Source: Roseburia lenta (lineage in GTDB: Bacteria; Bacillota; Clostridia; Lachnospirales; Lachnospiraceae). Taken from it: a stretch of DNA of 64,000 nt. How positions within the stretch are numbered: position 1 is the first letter of the stretch; each line of letters opens with the position of its first letter. The stretch spans positions 62,001-126,000 of the forward strand of contig NZ_JACOPG010000004.1 in the NCBI RefSeq assembly GCF_014287435.1, in the 5' to 3' direction. This document shows positions 25,925 to 34,861 of this stretch, in pieces. The notes below the pieces were generated by a model. The model was not told the DNA's origin. It did no database searches and saw only the letters and a program-made list of their open reading frames with translations. Made by a program: the position numbers and the translations under genes.

Positions 25925-27517
25925 ATGAAGAAAAAATTAAAAGGTGTGGACATTTTGTATATGGTTTTGCTAGGACTATGTGTGATTATGGTAGGAATCG
26001 TCATTGGCAAAACCCGATTATATGATATGTGGAATGAGGAGCTGATTTGCAACATTCTGCACCTGCAGCAAGAGGAACAAATAGCAGAAGACAGACACAT
26101 GATGGAAAAAATACAAACGAAGATTCTTTATTATACATTGCCACAGTTGCCGGATGACCGTATGTCATTGTATGGTTATGTGCGCAATGCTAACGTCACC
26201 ATTTATAAAGATTATCACATCATATATCAATCTCCGAAAATTGAAGAAGAGGATGGATGGTATTTCTCGGACACAGGAGATTACATGATATCTGTTCCTC
26301 TCAAGCAAACAGATGGAGGGAAAAAAATTCAGGTGCTTGTGACAGCCGGTAAGGATGAAATTAAAAATATACAGTTCTATTATGGTACAGGTGACGGTTT
26401 TATGCGCATGATTCTGAAAGATGAGATGACGCGTATGACCATACTGACCATAACGATTATATTAGGTGCTATTTCTATCATGTTATCTAAGACATTGGAT
26501 CCGGGAATAGAGGCAGTTAGTGGTAATTTATATTTTGGAAAGTTTTGCATTTTGTTTAGCCTGGTGAAGGTTAATGATTTCAGAATGACCACCATTATGT
26601 ATGATAATGCTATGGGTTTTCTGTACTTGTCAGTTCTACAAGGGATTTTGTGCGTGACGCCTTTTATTGGCTTTATGCAATGCAATACCAATATGAAGAA
26701 AAAGCATGCAACTATGTTAACAAGAGCAATGAATCTGCTTTTTGTTGGCATTTTGTGTCTGCATATGATCGGTGTACTTTCACTGGATGCCTGTATGTAT
26801 GCTTCTTATATGGTTTTTGCAGGTCTGTGTCTGGTTTTTGCCATTTGTCTGTGTCTTCACTACAAACATTTGAATCTGGGGCAGAAACTAAAGAGTCTGC
26901 TCACCATACTAGGGGTTTTATTATTTCCCCATCTGGATCTGTTTGCTTTGTTGGTTCTTGATATTATGTTGTTTTTGATTACCGTCTGGATGGGTAATCA
27001 TAAATTGAAGCAGGCTGAAGAGGGAGAACTTTACAAGCAGCTTGCGTATATAGATGAGATGACAGGGCTACATAACCGGTCAGCCTATGAAGAGTATCTG
27101 ATGGAAAATTCTAAGACAGATGCAGCGTCCTATGTTCTTATGATGGATCTGAATAATCTGAAACAATGTAATGATATCCTGGGGCACAGGGTCGGGGATG
27201 ATTATATTATGAAAGCAGCAGCAAGCATCCGTAAAATTTTAGAACCTCATGGGTGTTGTTACCGCATCGGCGGGGATGAATTCGTTGTTTTACTTTTAAA
27301 TATTTCAAAAGATTCCTTTGCGAGTATGCTGGAAGAATTACAAGGGGAATGGGATAGGATTCGACAGCAGGAACATCGTTTTGTTTTTCAGATTGCCGTG
27401 GGATATGCACAAGCCAGCGATAAAACTACCTTGCAGGAAATGATAGAGCAGGCGGATAAGATGATGTATGAGAATAAAAAGGAACTGAAACAAAACGCAA
27501 AATTATATGATTTTTGA
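25925..27517 (+). CDS. Membrane diguanylate cyclase (GGDEF)
   Basis: The 530-residue protein has an N-terminal membrane helix, an extracytoplasmic segment of about 130 residues, and seven or so further helices (about 170-355). A GGDEF domain then starts at YIDEMTGLHNRSAYEEYL, with MDLNNLKQCNDILGHRVGD and the intact active site RIGGDEFVVLL. No RxxD inhibitory site precedes the motif. It should make c-di-GMP in response to an external or membrane signal. The ribosome site is weak or distant. It lies 65 bp before a glycoside-hydrolysis operon in the same direction and may be its first gene. Confidence 0.88.
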   Translation: MKKKLKGVDILYMVLLGLCVIMVGIVIGKTRLYDMWNEELICNILHLQQEEQIAEDRHMMEKIQTKILYYTLPQLPDDRMSLYGYVRNANVTIYKDYHIIYQSPKIEEEDGWYFSDTGDYMISVPLKQTDGGKKIQVLVTAGKDEIKNIQFYYGTGDGFMRMILKDEMTRMTILTITIILGAISIMLSKTLDPGIEAVSGNLYFGKFCILFSLVKVNDFRMTTIMYDNAMGFLYLSVLQGILCVTPFIGFMQCNTNMKKKHATMLTRAMNLLFVGILCLHMIGVLSLDACMYASYMVFAGLCLVFAICLCLHYKHLNLGQKLKSLLTILGVLLFPHLDLFALLVLDIMLFLITVWMGNHKLKQAEEGELYKQLAYIDEMTGLHNRSAYEEYLMENSKTDAASYVLMMDLNNLKQCNDILGHRVGDDYIMKAAASIRKILEPHGCCYRIGGDEFVVLLLNISKDSFASMLEELQGEWDRIRQQEHRFVFQIAVGYAQASDKTTLQEMIEQADKMMYENKKELKQNAKLYDF

Positions 27518-27582
27518 GCAAGATGGTATGTGCAGATGATAACCGGAATTATTAGAATAATACTATACAGGGAGGAAAAATC

Positions 27583-28791
27583 ATGGGGATGGATAAAATC
27601 AATGAAGTCATGCAAGATTATGTGAAAAATCAGGAGATATCAGGAGCAGCACTTTTGGTACGCAGGGGGGATGAGATCCTGTACGAGAACCGGTGGGGAT
27701 ATAGCAGATGTGAGACGAATCAAGAAATCAAAGAGGACAGCATATATCGACTGATGTCTATGACAAAGTGCATTACTGCTGTGGCTGTTATGATTTGTAT
27801 CGAAAAAGGATTGTTGGAACTCGATGCTCCATTATCAAGATATATTCCGGAATTTGCCGGAATGCAGGTTATGGAGGATCCACGGTATGAATTTTCTATG
27901 GATAAGATGAAAAAGATACCACTTTTGCTGTTGACCTTTTCTATGAATAAAGTGAAGAGAACAGACGCTGAACGTGAGATTACGATACGGGATTTACTTT
28001 CTCATTCTTCCGGTCTGCAGCAGGGGCTGGTAGGTCTGCTGGCTCTTATGAAAGAAAAGAAGCAGTATGACAACTTGCGTGATTTTGTGCTGCATTATAC
28101 AGATTATGTTCTGGACTTCCAGCCGGGAAGAGGAACAGGATATTCTCCACTGGCAGGCTTTGATATTTTAGGTTACCTGGTTTCTGTAGTATCAGGGATG
28201 CCTTTTGAAGACTTTATGCAAAAGGAGATTTGCCAGCCGCTTGACATGAAAGATACAACGTTCTTTTTGAACGATGAACAGAAAAAACGTTTGGTAGATG
28301 TTTATAAAAGAAAGAAAGACAAACTGGTAAATGTTACAGGAACAAAAAAAGATATGCAGGGCATCATGCATCAGAAAGAAATACTTTTTGAACATGGCTG
28401 CGGTGGATTATTTTCCACACTGCATGATTATGACCATTTTGGTGATATGTTGTTGCATGAAGGTTCTTATCACGGTAAGCGGATATTAAAACCGGAGACT
28501 GTACAACTGTTACATACAGAAGCACCAAAAGAACATTTAGAGCCAGAACAGGGATTTGTATGGGGGCTGGGAATGAAGATCCGACAGGACAAGGAAAAAG
28601 GTGGATTTGCAGTATCAGAAGGTACTTATGGATGGAGTGGTGCATTTGGAACCCATTTTTTTATCAGCCCTGCAGATGACCTGGAGGTTGTGTTTATGAC
28701 AAATCGTTCAGATCTGGAGGGGTCAGGATCCTATATTAGTGCAAAGATAGAAGAATTGGTTGCCTCCATCTGGGAGAAGGAGGAGAAATAA
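27583..28791 (+). CDS. Serine beta-lactamase-like hydrolase (class C/esterase type)
   Basis: This 402-residue protein of the beta-lactamase/penicillin-binding fold has the SxxK motif in RLMSMTKCITAVAV, a Tyr-Ser in GTGYSPLAGFDILGYLV at the YxN position, and YGWSGAFGTHFF at the third-motif position. It has no signal peptide, so a cytoplasmic esterase or transacylase is more likely than antibiotic resistance. GGGAGG precedes the ATG. It is followed at 6 bp by a metallo-beta-lactamase-fold gene and then by a transporter, an esterase and GH78, so it probably processes an ester of the imported compound. Confidence 0.82.
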   Translation: MGMDKINEVMQDYVKNQEISGAALLVRRGDEILYENRWGYSRCETNQEIKEDSIYRLMSMTKCITAVAVMICIEKGLLELDAPLSRYIPEFAGMQVMEDPRYEFSMDKMKKIPLLLLTFSMNKVKRTDAEREITIRDLLSHSSGLQQGLVGLLALMKEKKQYDNLRDFVLHYTDYVLDFQPGRGTGYSPLAGFDILGYLVSVVSGMPFEDFMQKEICQPLDMKDTTFFLNDEQKKRLVDVYKRKKDKLVNVTGTKKDMQGIMHQKEILFEHGCGGLFSTLHDYDHFGDMLLHEGSYHGKRILKPETVQLLHTEAPKEHLEPEQGFVWGLGMKIRQDKEKGGFAVSEGTYGWSGAFGTHFFISPADDLEVVFMTNRSDLEGSGSYISAKIEELVASIWEKEEK

Positions 28792-28797
28792 AACAGC

Positions 28798-29604
28798 ATG
28801 GATGAGATTTATTTTACAGAGTATGGTAATGGAATTTATGCCTTGCGAACAGAACGATGGATGCAGAGACAGACGGCAGGAGGAGCCATTATGCAAAGTT
28901 GGGTCGTAACCGGAAGTCACGCAGTTATGGTGATAGATAGTCCGGTGCCGGAGAATCCTGCTTTTCGGGATAGTATAGAAACAACTTTTGGGCTGCCGGT
29001 TATTATGGTCAATTCTCATGGCCATATCGATCACATAGGATGCAACGCACAGTTTTCAGAGGTCTATATGGCAAAAGAGGATTGGGCTCTTGCCTGTGGC
29101 GGCGGTATTGCCCCGGATCCTGCTGGATACCAGGATAGCAAACTTCCCTACCAATTGCATCCGTTGGTGGATCGACAGATAATTTCGCTCGGAAACCGGG
29201 AGATATTGCCAATTCATGTGCCGGGGCACACAAGAGGATGTTATGTGTTTTATGATGCCATGACAAAAACCTTGTTTGGGGGCGATGCAGTTACACGGAG
29301 AGTATTGTATGGCATGTCTGATTGGACACCATTAGAGATATATTTGCAGCATCTGGCGGCTTTGCAGGCATTGCCGATTGCACGAGTCTTTTCTGCCCAT
29401 GACGATGTGGAACTCCCGGCAGATATGCCGGCAAGGATGATTGCAAATATAAGAGGCAATATTGCGAGTACACAGGAAAAATGGGAATCTCCGGTGGATG
29501 GCAGAATCTTTCGCCGCATTCTGTTAGGGGAAACAGAAGAAGATGTGGAATTTTTTGATTTTGTTATACCGGAGGATCAGTATCAAAAAGGAGAAGAAGA
29601 ATGA
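28798..29604 (+). CDS. Metallo-beta-lactamase-fold hydrolase
   Basis: The 268-residue MBL-fold enzyme has the metal-ligand motif SHGHIDHIG, then VPGHTRGCYVFYD, LFGGDAV and FSAHDDVE. These enzymes hydrolyse esters, thioesters or lactones using two metals. AAGGAGG is well placed before the ATG. The stop overlaps the ATG of the next transporter by 4 nt, so expression is coupled. Combined with a serine beta-lactamase-like protein in the same operon, a lactone or phenolic ester substrate is a reasonable inference. Confidence 0.85.
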   Translation: MDEIYFTEYGNGIYALRTERWMQRQTAGGAIMQSWVVTGSHAVMVIDSPVPENPAFRDSIETTFGLPVIMVNSHGHIDHIGCNAQFSEVYMAKEDWALACGGGIAPDPAGYQDSKLPYQLHPLVDRQIISLGNREILPIHVPGHTRGCYVFYDAMTKTLFGGDAVTRRVLYGMSDWTPLEIYLQHLAALQALPIARVFSAHDDVELPADMPARMIANIRGNIASTQEKWESPVDGRIFRRILLGETEEDVEFFDFVIPEDQYQKGEEE

Positions 29605-30986
29605 AAAAAGAAAAATTAGATGAAACTGTTACAATGACAGAAAAATTAGGTGCGAATCAGAAAATCGGAATCATGTTCTGCGCTATGGTCAGTGCAGTCG
29701 CAACCGGATATGTACCTGGGTATATCAATTTGTATTATACAGATACAGTAGGAATTTCTATGGGTGCAGTTGCAATGATTCTCATGATTACAAAGATTAC
29801 TGATGGTGTGACAGATATTATTATGGGAATGATTGTGGACAGAACCAATACCAGATTAGGAAAGGCTCGTCCGTGGGTTTTAGCAGGCGGCATAGGAATT
29901 GGTGTATCGATCATGCTTTTATTTTCTTGTCCGGCATCGCTATCTACCAGCGCAAAGGTGGCATTTTGTGCAGGTATGTATTTTCTTGCCAATCCATTCT
30001 TCGGAACTATGGCAAGTGTTTCCTGTGGAACGCTAAACAACCTTTTGACTGCAGATTCTAAAAAGCGAGGTGTACTCGGTGTATTTTCTGCTTATGGTAC
30101 TTTGGTTCCTGTTGTTATTATCGGATTGGTGGTTCCGAAGATTTTATCTGCTATGCACGAGAGCCAGGCAGCATATACTACGGCAACCTTAATTTTTGCC
30201 GTTATGTCTATTGTGGCTTCCATTATTGGCGTTGCCTGTGTTCGAGAGACAGTTACGGAAAGATCTAAGGAACAGTTGGTAGAAAAACAGCCGGTGAAAG
30301 AGACTTTACATGAGTTATTACATAACAAGTATTTTATTTTCCTTGCACTCGGGACAATTCTCTACAATTTGACATCTGCACCAGTGGCAACCTATTATGC
30401 AAAATATGTGTTCCATGATGTGGGGGTTACGACACTCATCAATCTGCCGGGAATGATTATGATTTTCCTACTTCCATTTGCTGTGCCAATGATGAACAAA
30501 TTTGGAAAACGAAACTGCGTTGTTGGTGGTATGCTTCTTGCAGCTGTTGGACATACGATTATTTTCTTTGCCAACGATAATCTTGCACTATTTATGTTAG
30601 CGAAATCCGTTGCCAGTATAGCAGTGGTACCGTTTACAATTTCTTTAATCCCATTGACCGGTGAAATCTGTGATTATGCATTGTATCGTTGTGGAAAACC
30701 GATGGATGGAACAATCTCATCAGCCGCTACTATGGGTGGAAAAATAGGTATTGGTCTGGCAGCAGGTATTTCAGGCGTTATGCTGGCGGTGTCAGGATAT
30801 GTCAGCAGTTCTGCCGAGACGCTGGTAAGTCAGCCGGTTTCTGCCATTTTCATGATTCGCATATTGTCCAGCTTCTATCCGGCTATTTTATTTGCCCTTG
30901 CAGCATTATGTTTTTATAAGATAGATCTGGAGAAAAATGGAATCGCAGAAATTCAGAAGGAACTGAGAGAGAAGGGATTACGTTGA
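29601..30986 (+). CDS. GPH-family sugar:cation symporter
   Basis: The 461-residue polytopic transporter has the GPH motifs ITKITDGVTDIIMGMIVDRT and NTRLGKARPWVLAGG and the late ICDYALYRCGKPMDG. The start ATG overlaps the previous stop (ATGA), and its own stop overlaps the next ATG, so it is fully embedded in the operon. It presumably brings in the substrate of the adjacent esterases and GH78. It is one of four GPH transporters in the window. Confidence 0.9.
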   Translation: MKKEKLDETVTMTEKLGANQKIGIMFCAMVSAVATGYVPGYINLYYTDTVGISMGAVAMILMITKITDGVTDIIMGMIVDRTNTRLGKARPWVLAGGIGIGVSIMLLFSCPASLSTSAKVAFCAGMYFLANPFFGTMASVSCGTLNNLLTADSKKRGVLGVFSAYGTLVPVVIIGLVVPKILSAMHESQAAYTTATLIFAVMSIVASIIGVACVRETVTERSKEQLVEKQPVKETLHELLHNKYFIFLALGTILYNLTSAPVATYYAKYVFHDVGVTTLINLPGMIMIFLLPFAVPMMNKFGKRNCVVGGMLLAAVGHTIIFFANDNLALFMLAKSVASIAVVPFTISLIPLTGEICDYALYRCGKPMDGTISSAATMGGKIGIGLAAGISGVMLAVSGYVSSSAETLVSQPVSAIFMIRILSSFYPAILFALAALCFYKIDLEKNGIAEIQKELREKGLR

Positions 30987-32005
30987 TGATTACAGAGAAT
31001 ACGAAGGTAGAAGACCTTAGAAAACATAAGGATTTAAAAACCTTGTTTCCTTATTTTATTTATAATCAGGTGGGAGATGGCGCCGGGAATTTTAAAAAAG
31101 ATGCTACATGTCTGAAAGAGATAGAACAGAAAAATCCAACCTGGGCAGCCGAGGATATGGTATATGGTCTGCGCCAATTGGAACAAATCTGTGCATCTGG
31201 CGGTCAGGTGTTATTTGATGTGTACGATTCCAAAGAAGTGCAGGAAAGTCCGGATAAGGAATGTGTAAAACTAATCTATTTTCCTGCAAAACAATGCAAT
31301 AATGGGTCGCGAAAGACGATTATTCTTGCAGCAGGTGGCGCTTATGGAAGTGTTTGTTCTATGGTGGAATCCTTTCCGGTGGCAGCCAGATTGGCTGAAC
31401 TTGGCGTAGACGCTTTTTGCTTGAATTATCGGGTGGCAGATGGCAAGGCTTTGTTTCCACGTCCAATGGAGGATATGGGTGCAGCCTGCCAGTTCCTGAT
31501 GCAACATCAGGATACACTGGGAATCAATATGGAACATTATGCAGTTGGAGGCTTTTCGGCAGGTGGACATCTGGCAGCCTGCTGGGGCACACCGGAACTG
31601 GGGTATGCTGCATATCAGGTGTCAAAACCGGATATCATCCTCCTGGCATATCCTATGATTGATGTATGGAAGACAGTCTCCCTGGCACCGCTTCCTATTC
31701 GCGCTATGATGCTTTCCGGTTATCTGGGAAAGGATCATAGCCAGAAGGTGTGTGACGTTTATAATGTTGAACAACATATGGATATAACATATCCACCGGC
31801 ATTTGTGGTGCAGGCAGAAGACGATCCAACCGTACCGGTATGGAACAGTCAGGTGTTCATAGAACAATTACAAACGCTGCAGATACCATATTGTTATGAA
31901 CATCCGCAGCATGGGTTGCATGGATTTGGATTGGGAACAAATACGGAGGCAGTTGGCTGGGTGGATCGGGCATTTGCTTTTTGGAACAAGTTGGAAAGGG
32001 ACTAG
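30986..32005 (+). CDS. Alpha/beta-hydrolase, acetylesterase/feruloyl-esterase type
   Basis: This 339-residue cytoplasmic hydrolase has the oxyanion stretch LAAGGAYGSV, nucleophile elbow GGFSAGGHL, acid in VVQAEDDPTVPVW and base in HGLHGFG. The first 85 residues form an additional N-terminal segment. The domain resembles BD-FAE and acetylxylan esterases and would deacylate the imported compound before rhamnosidase action. The ATG at 30986 overlaps the transporter stop by one base. Confidence 0.82.
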   Translation: MITENTKVEDLRKHKDLKTLFPYFIYNQVGDGAGNFKKDATCLKEIEQKNPTWAAEDMVYGLRQLEQICASGGQVLFDVYDSKEVQESPDKECVKLIYFPAKQCNNGSRKTIILAAGGAYGSVCSMVESFPVAARLAELGVDAFCLNYRVADGKALFPRPMEDMGAACQFLMQHQDTLGINMEHYAVGGFSAGGHLAACWGTPELGYAAYQVSKPDIILLAYPMIDVWKTVSLAPLPIRAMMLSGYLGKDHSQKVCDVYNVEQHMDITYPPAFVVQAEDDPTVPVWNSQVFIEQLQTLQIPYCYEHPQHGLHGFGLGTNTEAVGWVDRAFAFWNKLERD

Positions 32006-32011
32006 AATAGT

Positions 32012-34576
32012 ATGAAATTACACGAATTAAAAGTTTTGCACAGGAATCAACCGGTTATCGATGAAATGCCGGAATTTTCATGGAAGATAGAGAGTGATGC
32101 ACAGAACGAATTGCAGGAAAAGTATCAGATTATTGTAAAAGATGCGCAAAAGACTGTGTGGGATTCCGGGATTGTCGTATCGCCAAAACAGAATTTTATC
32201 AAATACCAGGGAGATATGCTGGCATCCTGTGTGGACTACACCTGGAGTGTCAAAGTCTGGGATAATCATGGAGATATGGCAGAGAAGACGTCTGCTTTTA
32301 CTACAGCCTTTTTGGATAAAAAGGACTGGAAAGCCTGCTGGGTGGAATGTCCGTTTACAAGAAAAGCTGCTAATGAGTATAAATTTGGTGCAACATATCC
32401 TGCGGTTATGTTTACCAGAAAAATTTCGTTGAACCGGAAAGTTAAAAAAGCAGTTCTATATGCATCTGCTCATGGGGTATACCGGTTATATGTAAATGGA
32501 AAGAGACCGGATAACAGAGAAATGGCTCCGGAATTTACACCATATGATCGTCTGATGTACTATCAGACATATGATGTAACAGAACTCTTACAGGATGCAG
32601 AAAATATATTGGAAATGTATGTAGGAGATGGGTGGTACTTTAGTGCCCAGGCAAGACCGGTTATGAAAGAACACCATGAGGAACCATCTGTCATTTATCA
32701 GATGCGGGTGGAATATGAGGATGAAAGCCGCGAGTGGTTTTTTTCAGATGGAAGTGAGACATGCCGGACCGATTATATTGTTTATTCGGATCTCTACCAA
32801 GGGGAAAAACAGGATTTTACGCTGGAAAAACAGGAAGAGCAGCCGGTTAATATTAAGGACTATGGGTATGAATTTCTAAAGGCCCAACCATTGGATCCGG
32901 TCATTCCTTACCGTTTGATTCCGGCAATTGATCTTATGGTGACACCGGCAGGGGAAATGGTGGTAGATTTTGGTCAGGTTATGGCAGGCAGAGCCAGAAT
33001 CCACGTAGATGTGCCGCAGGGACAGCAAGTTGTTTTTGAATATTTTGAGACATTGGATGAAAATGAAAATTATATTAATACCATGTTTGCACCACAGAAA
33101 GATACCGTGGTATCGGATGGCAGACCGATAGAACATGAAGCGTTGTTTACATTTCATGGTTTTCGCTATATTCGTGTAACCGGTATGCCGGATGCAAGAA
33201 AGGAAGACTTTACGGCTGTTTTATTGACAAGCCAGAAAGAAAATGCGGGAGACTTTGTATGTTCAGATGAACGCTTAAATCGTCTTTACCAGAATATTCG
33301 CTGGTCACAGTACAGCAATATGATGTCGGTCCCTACCGATTGCCCTTCCAGGGAAAAGGCCGGATGGACGGGAGATATTCTGATTTATGCGAGAACAGCA
33401 ATGTTGAATGAACAGATGACGCCATTTTTGAAAAGCTGGCTACACTCTGTGCGTATGGATCAGACAGCAGATGGAACGGTTATGATTGTTTCGCCTTATA
33501 TGCAGTTATATGATGGCATGCTTCGGAATGTCTGTCAGACTTTTGGCGATGCGGATATTACCGGTGTTGCAGGATGGAGTGATGCCATTGTCTGGGTTCC
33601 ATATGATATGTATCAGATGACAGGAGATACCAGTGTACTGACTGAAAACTATGATGCTATGAAAAAGTGGGCAGATAATATTATAAGAACTGCATCACAG
33701 AAGGAAGGAACCTGGGGGATTCCGAAGGAATATGATGAAAAAATATGGGATACAGGATTCCATTTTGGAGAGTGGCTGGTGCCAAGCAGACCGAATACAA
33801 CCGGCGATCCGTATGGCATGTGTAAAGAGTCGGCATTCTATATTGCACCATTCTTTGGCTATATGACTATGGTTAAAATGCGAGAAATCTGCCATATTTT
33901 AGAAGATGAAGAGATGTCTTCCTATTATGGTGGGATTGCTGCGAAAATGAAGCAGGCGATTGTTGGGGGTATTATCCGCCGGGATATGCTGCCAGATTAT
34001 CTGATGGGGGCGTATGTGCTAGCTTTTGCATTTGATCTTGTTCCGGATGATTTGAAAGAAGCTTATAAGGAAAAACTGATTTCTTTGGTAAAAAAGAATG
34101 GAAATTGTCTGGATACCGGCTTTTTAGCAACGCCGTATCTGATGGATGTGTTGTGCCAGTTGGGAGAAGAAAAACTGGCATATGAGATTTTGTGGCAGGA
34201 TAAAAGACCTTCCTGGTTGTATGAGGTAGATCATGGAGCAACAACCATCTGGGAGGGATGGGATGCAGACGATGCTAAACATACAGGCGCATATATCAGT
34301 TATAATCACTACGCATTCGGTTGTGTTTATGATTGGATCTGCCGTTATGTGGCTGGTATCGACACCGATACACCAGGATATTCCCACATTATTATCCGAC
34401 CAAATATGGATGACCGTTTGACACAATGCAAATGTACCTATGTCAGCGAAGCAGGACCGATTACAGTGGAATGGACACAGGATGTCTTGGATGTACAAAT
34501 TCCATGTAATGCAAGTGCAACAGTTTATTGGAAAGGACAGATAAAAAATATCGGCAGCGGTAAATATCGTTTTTAA
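32012..34576 (+). CDS. Alpha-L-rhamnosidase, GH78
   Basis: The 854-residue GH78 enzyme has an N-terminal sandwich (FSWKIES, VWDNHGD), then carbohydrate-binding and catalytic (alpha/alpha)6 domains with the motif DCPSREKAGWTGD and the late HGATTIWEGWD. The motif is one residue shorter than the CPQRDERLGWTGD form in the other GH78 here, marking a different subgroup. It lacks that protein's C-terminal helical extension. It has no signal peptide. It is the last gene of the operon and is followed by a strong terminator. Confidence 0.92.
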   Translation: MKLHELKVLHRNQPVIDEMPEFSWKIESDAQNELQEKYQIIVKDAQKTVWDSGIVVSPKQNFIKYQGDMLASCVDYTWSVKVWDNHGDMAEKTSAFTTAFLDKKDWKACWVECPFTRKAANEYKFGATYPAVMFTRKISLNRKVKKAVLYASAHGVYRLYVNGKRPDNREMAPEFTPYDRLMYYQTYDVTELLQDAENILEMYVGDGWYFSAQARPVMKEHHEEPSVIYQMRVEYEDESREWFFSDGSETCRTDYIVYSDLYQGEKQDFTLEKQEEQPVNIKDYGYEFLKAQPLDPVIPYRLIPAIDLMVTPAGEMVVDFGQVMAGRARIHVDVPQGQQVVFEYFETLDENENYINTMFAPQKDTVVSDGRPIEHEALFTFHGFRYIRVTGMPDARKEDFTAVLLTSQKENAGDFVCSDERLNRLYQNIRWSQYSNMMSVPTDCPSREKAGWTGDILIYARTAMLNEQMTPFLKSWLHSVRMDQTADGTVMIVSPYMQLYDGMLRNVCQTFGDADITGVAGWSDAIVWVPYDMYQMTGDTSVLTENYDAMKKWADNIIRTASQKEGTWGIPKEYDEKIWDTGFHFGEWLVPSRPNTTGDPYGMCKESAFYIAPFFGYMTMVKMREICHILEDEEMSSYYGGIAAKMKQAIVGGIIRRDMLPDYLMGAYVLAFAFDLVPDDLKEAYKEKLISLVKKNGNCLDTGFLATPYLMDVLCQLGEEKLAYEILWQDKRPSWLYEVDHGATTIWEGWDADDAKHTGAYISYNHYAFGCVYDWICRYVAGIDTDTPGYSHIIIRPNMDDRLTQCKCTYVSEAGPITVEWTQDVLDVQIPCNASATVYWKGQIKNIGSGKYRF

Positions 34577-34590
34577 AAAATAATGTATCA

Positions 34591-34634
34591 AAAACCAGCT
34601 TTTTACACAAACAGGTGTTGAAAAGCTGGTTTTT
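34591..34634 (+). terminator. Terminator of the esterase/GH78 operon
   Basis: AAAACCAGCTTTT pairs with AAAAGCTGGTTTT (13 bp) with an additional inner ACAC/GTGT pairing and a T-tract. Confidence 0.9.
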
Positions 34635-34655
34635 GCTTGTGTGAATTCTTACTTA

Positions 34656-34731
34656 TTTATGGAAGGTGAATAAGAAAGAGAAGAAGATGGCTCTGTCTGT
34701 TGGATAAATTTGTCATAATAAAGAAGATTAG
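34656..34731. repeat. Intergenic segment related to 4333-4406
   Basis: It shares TTTATGGAA, TAAGAAAGA and TTGGATAAATTTGTCA with the region after the first GH78 gene. Here it directly precedes the ppdK promoter. Confidence 0.55.
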
Positions 34732-34734
34732 ATA

Positions 34735-34762
34735 TTGAATAAATTGGAAATTATGCTAAAAT
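34735..34762 (+). promoter_or_regulatory. Promoter of ppdK
   Basis: TTGAAT and TAAAAT are separated by 16 bp, with a TGC extended -10 element directly upstream of TAAAAT. This places the start about 90 nt before the ppdK ATG. Confidence 0.6.
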
Positions 34763-34861
34763 CAATTATGTGCGGCTTAGCACATGGAGTGGTGTGTTCC
34801 ATATGCATTCAGATACGAATGAGTTGAAGGACACAAAGTATTTTTTAGGAGGAAATTGAAA

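Noticed and set aside
27583..29604. Antibiotic-resistance beta-lactamases
   Set aside because: Neither protein has a signal peptide, and the operon contains glycoside transport and hydrolysis genes; both folds have many esterase or lactonase members.
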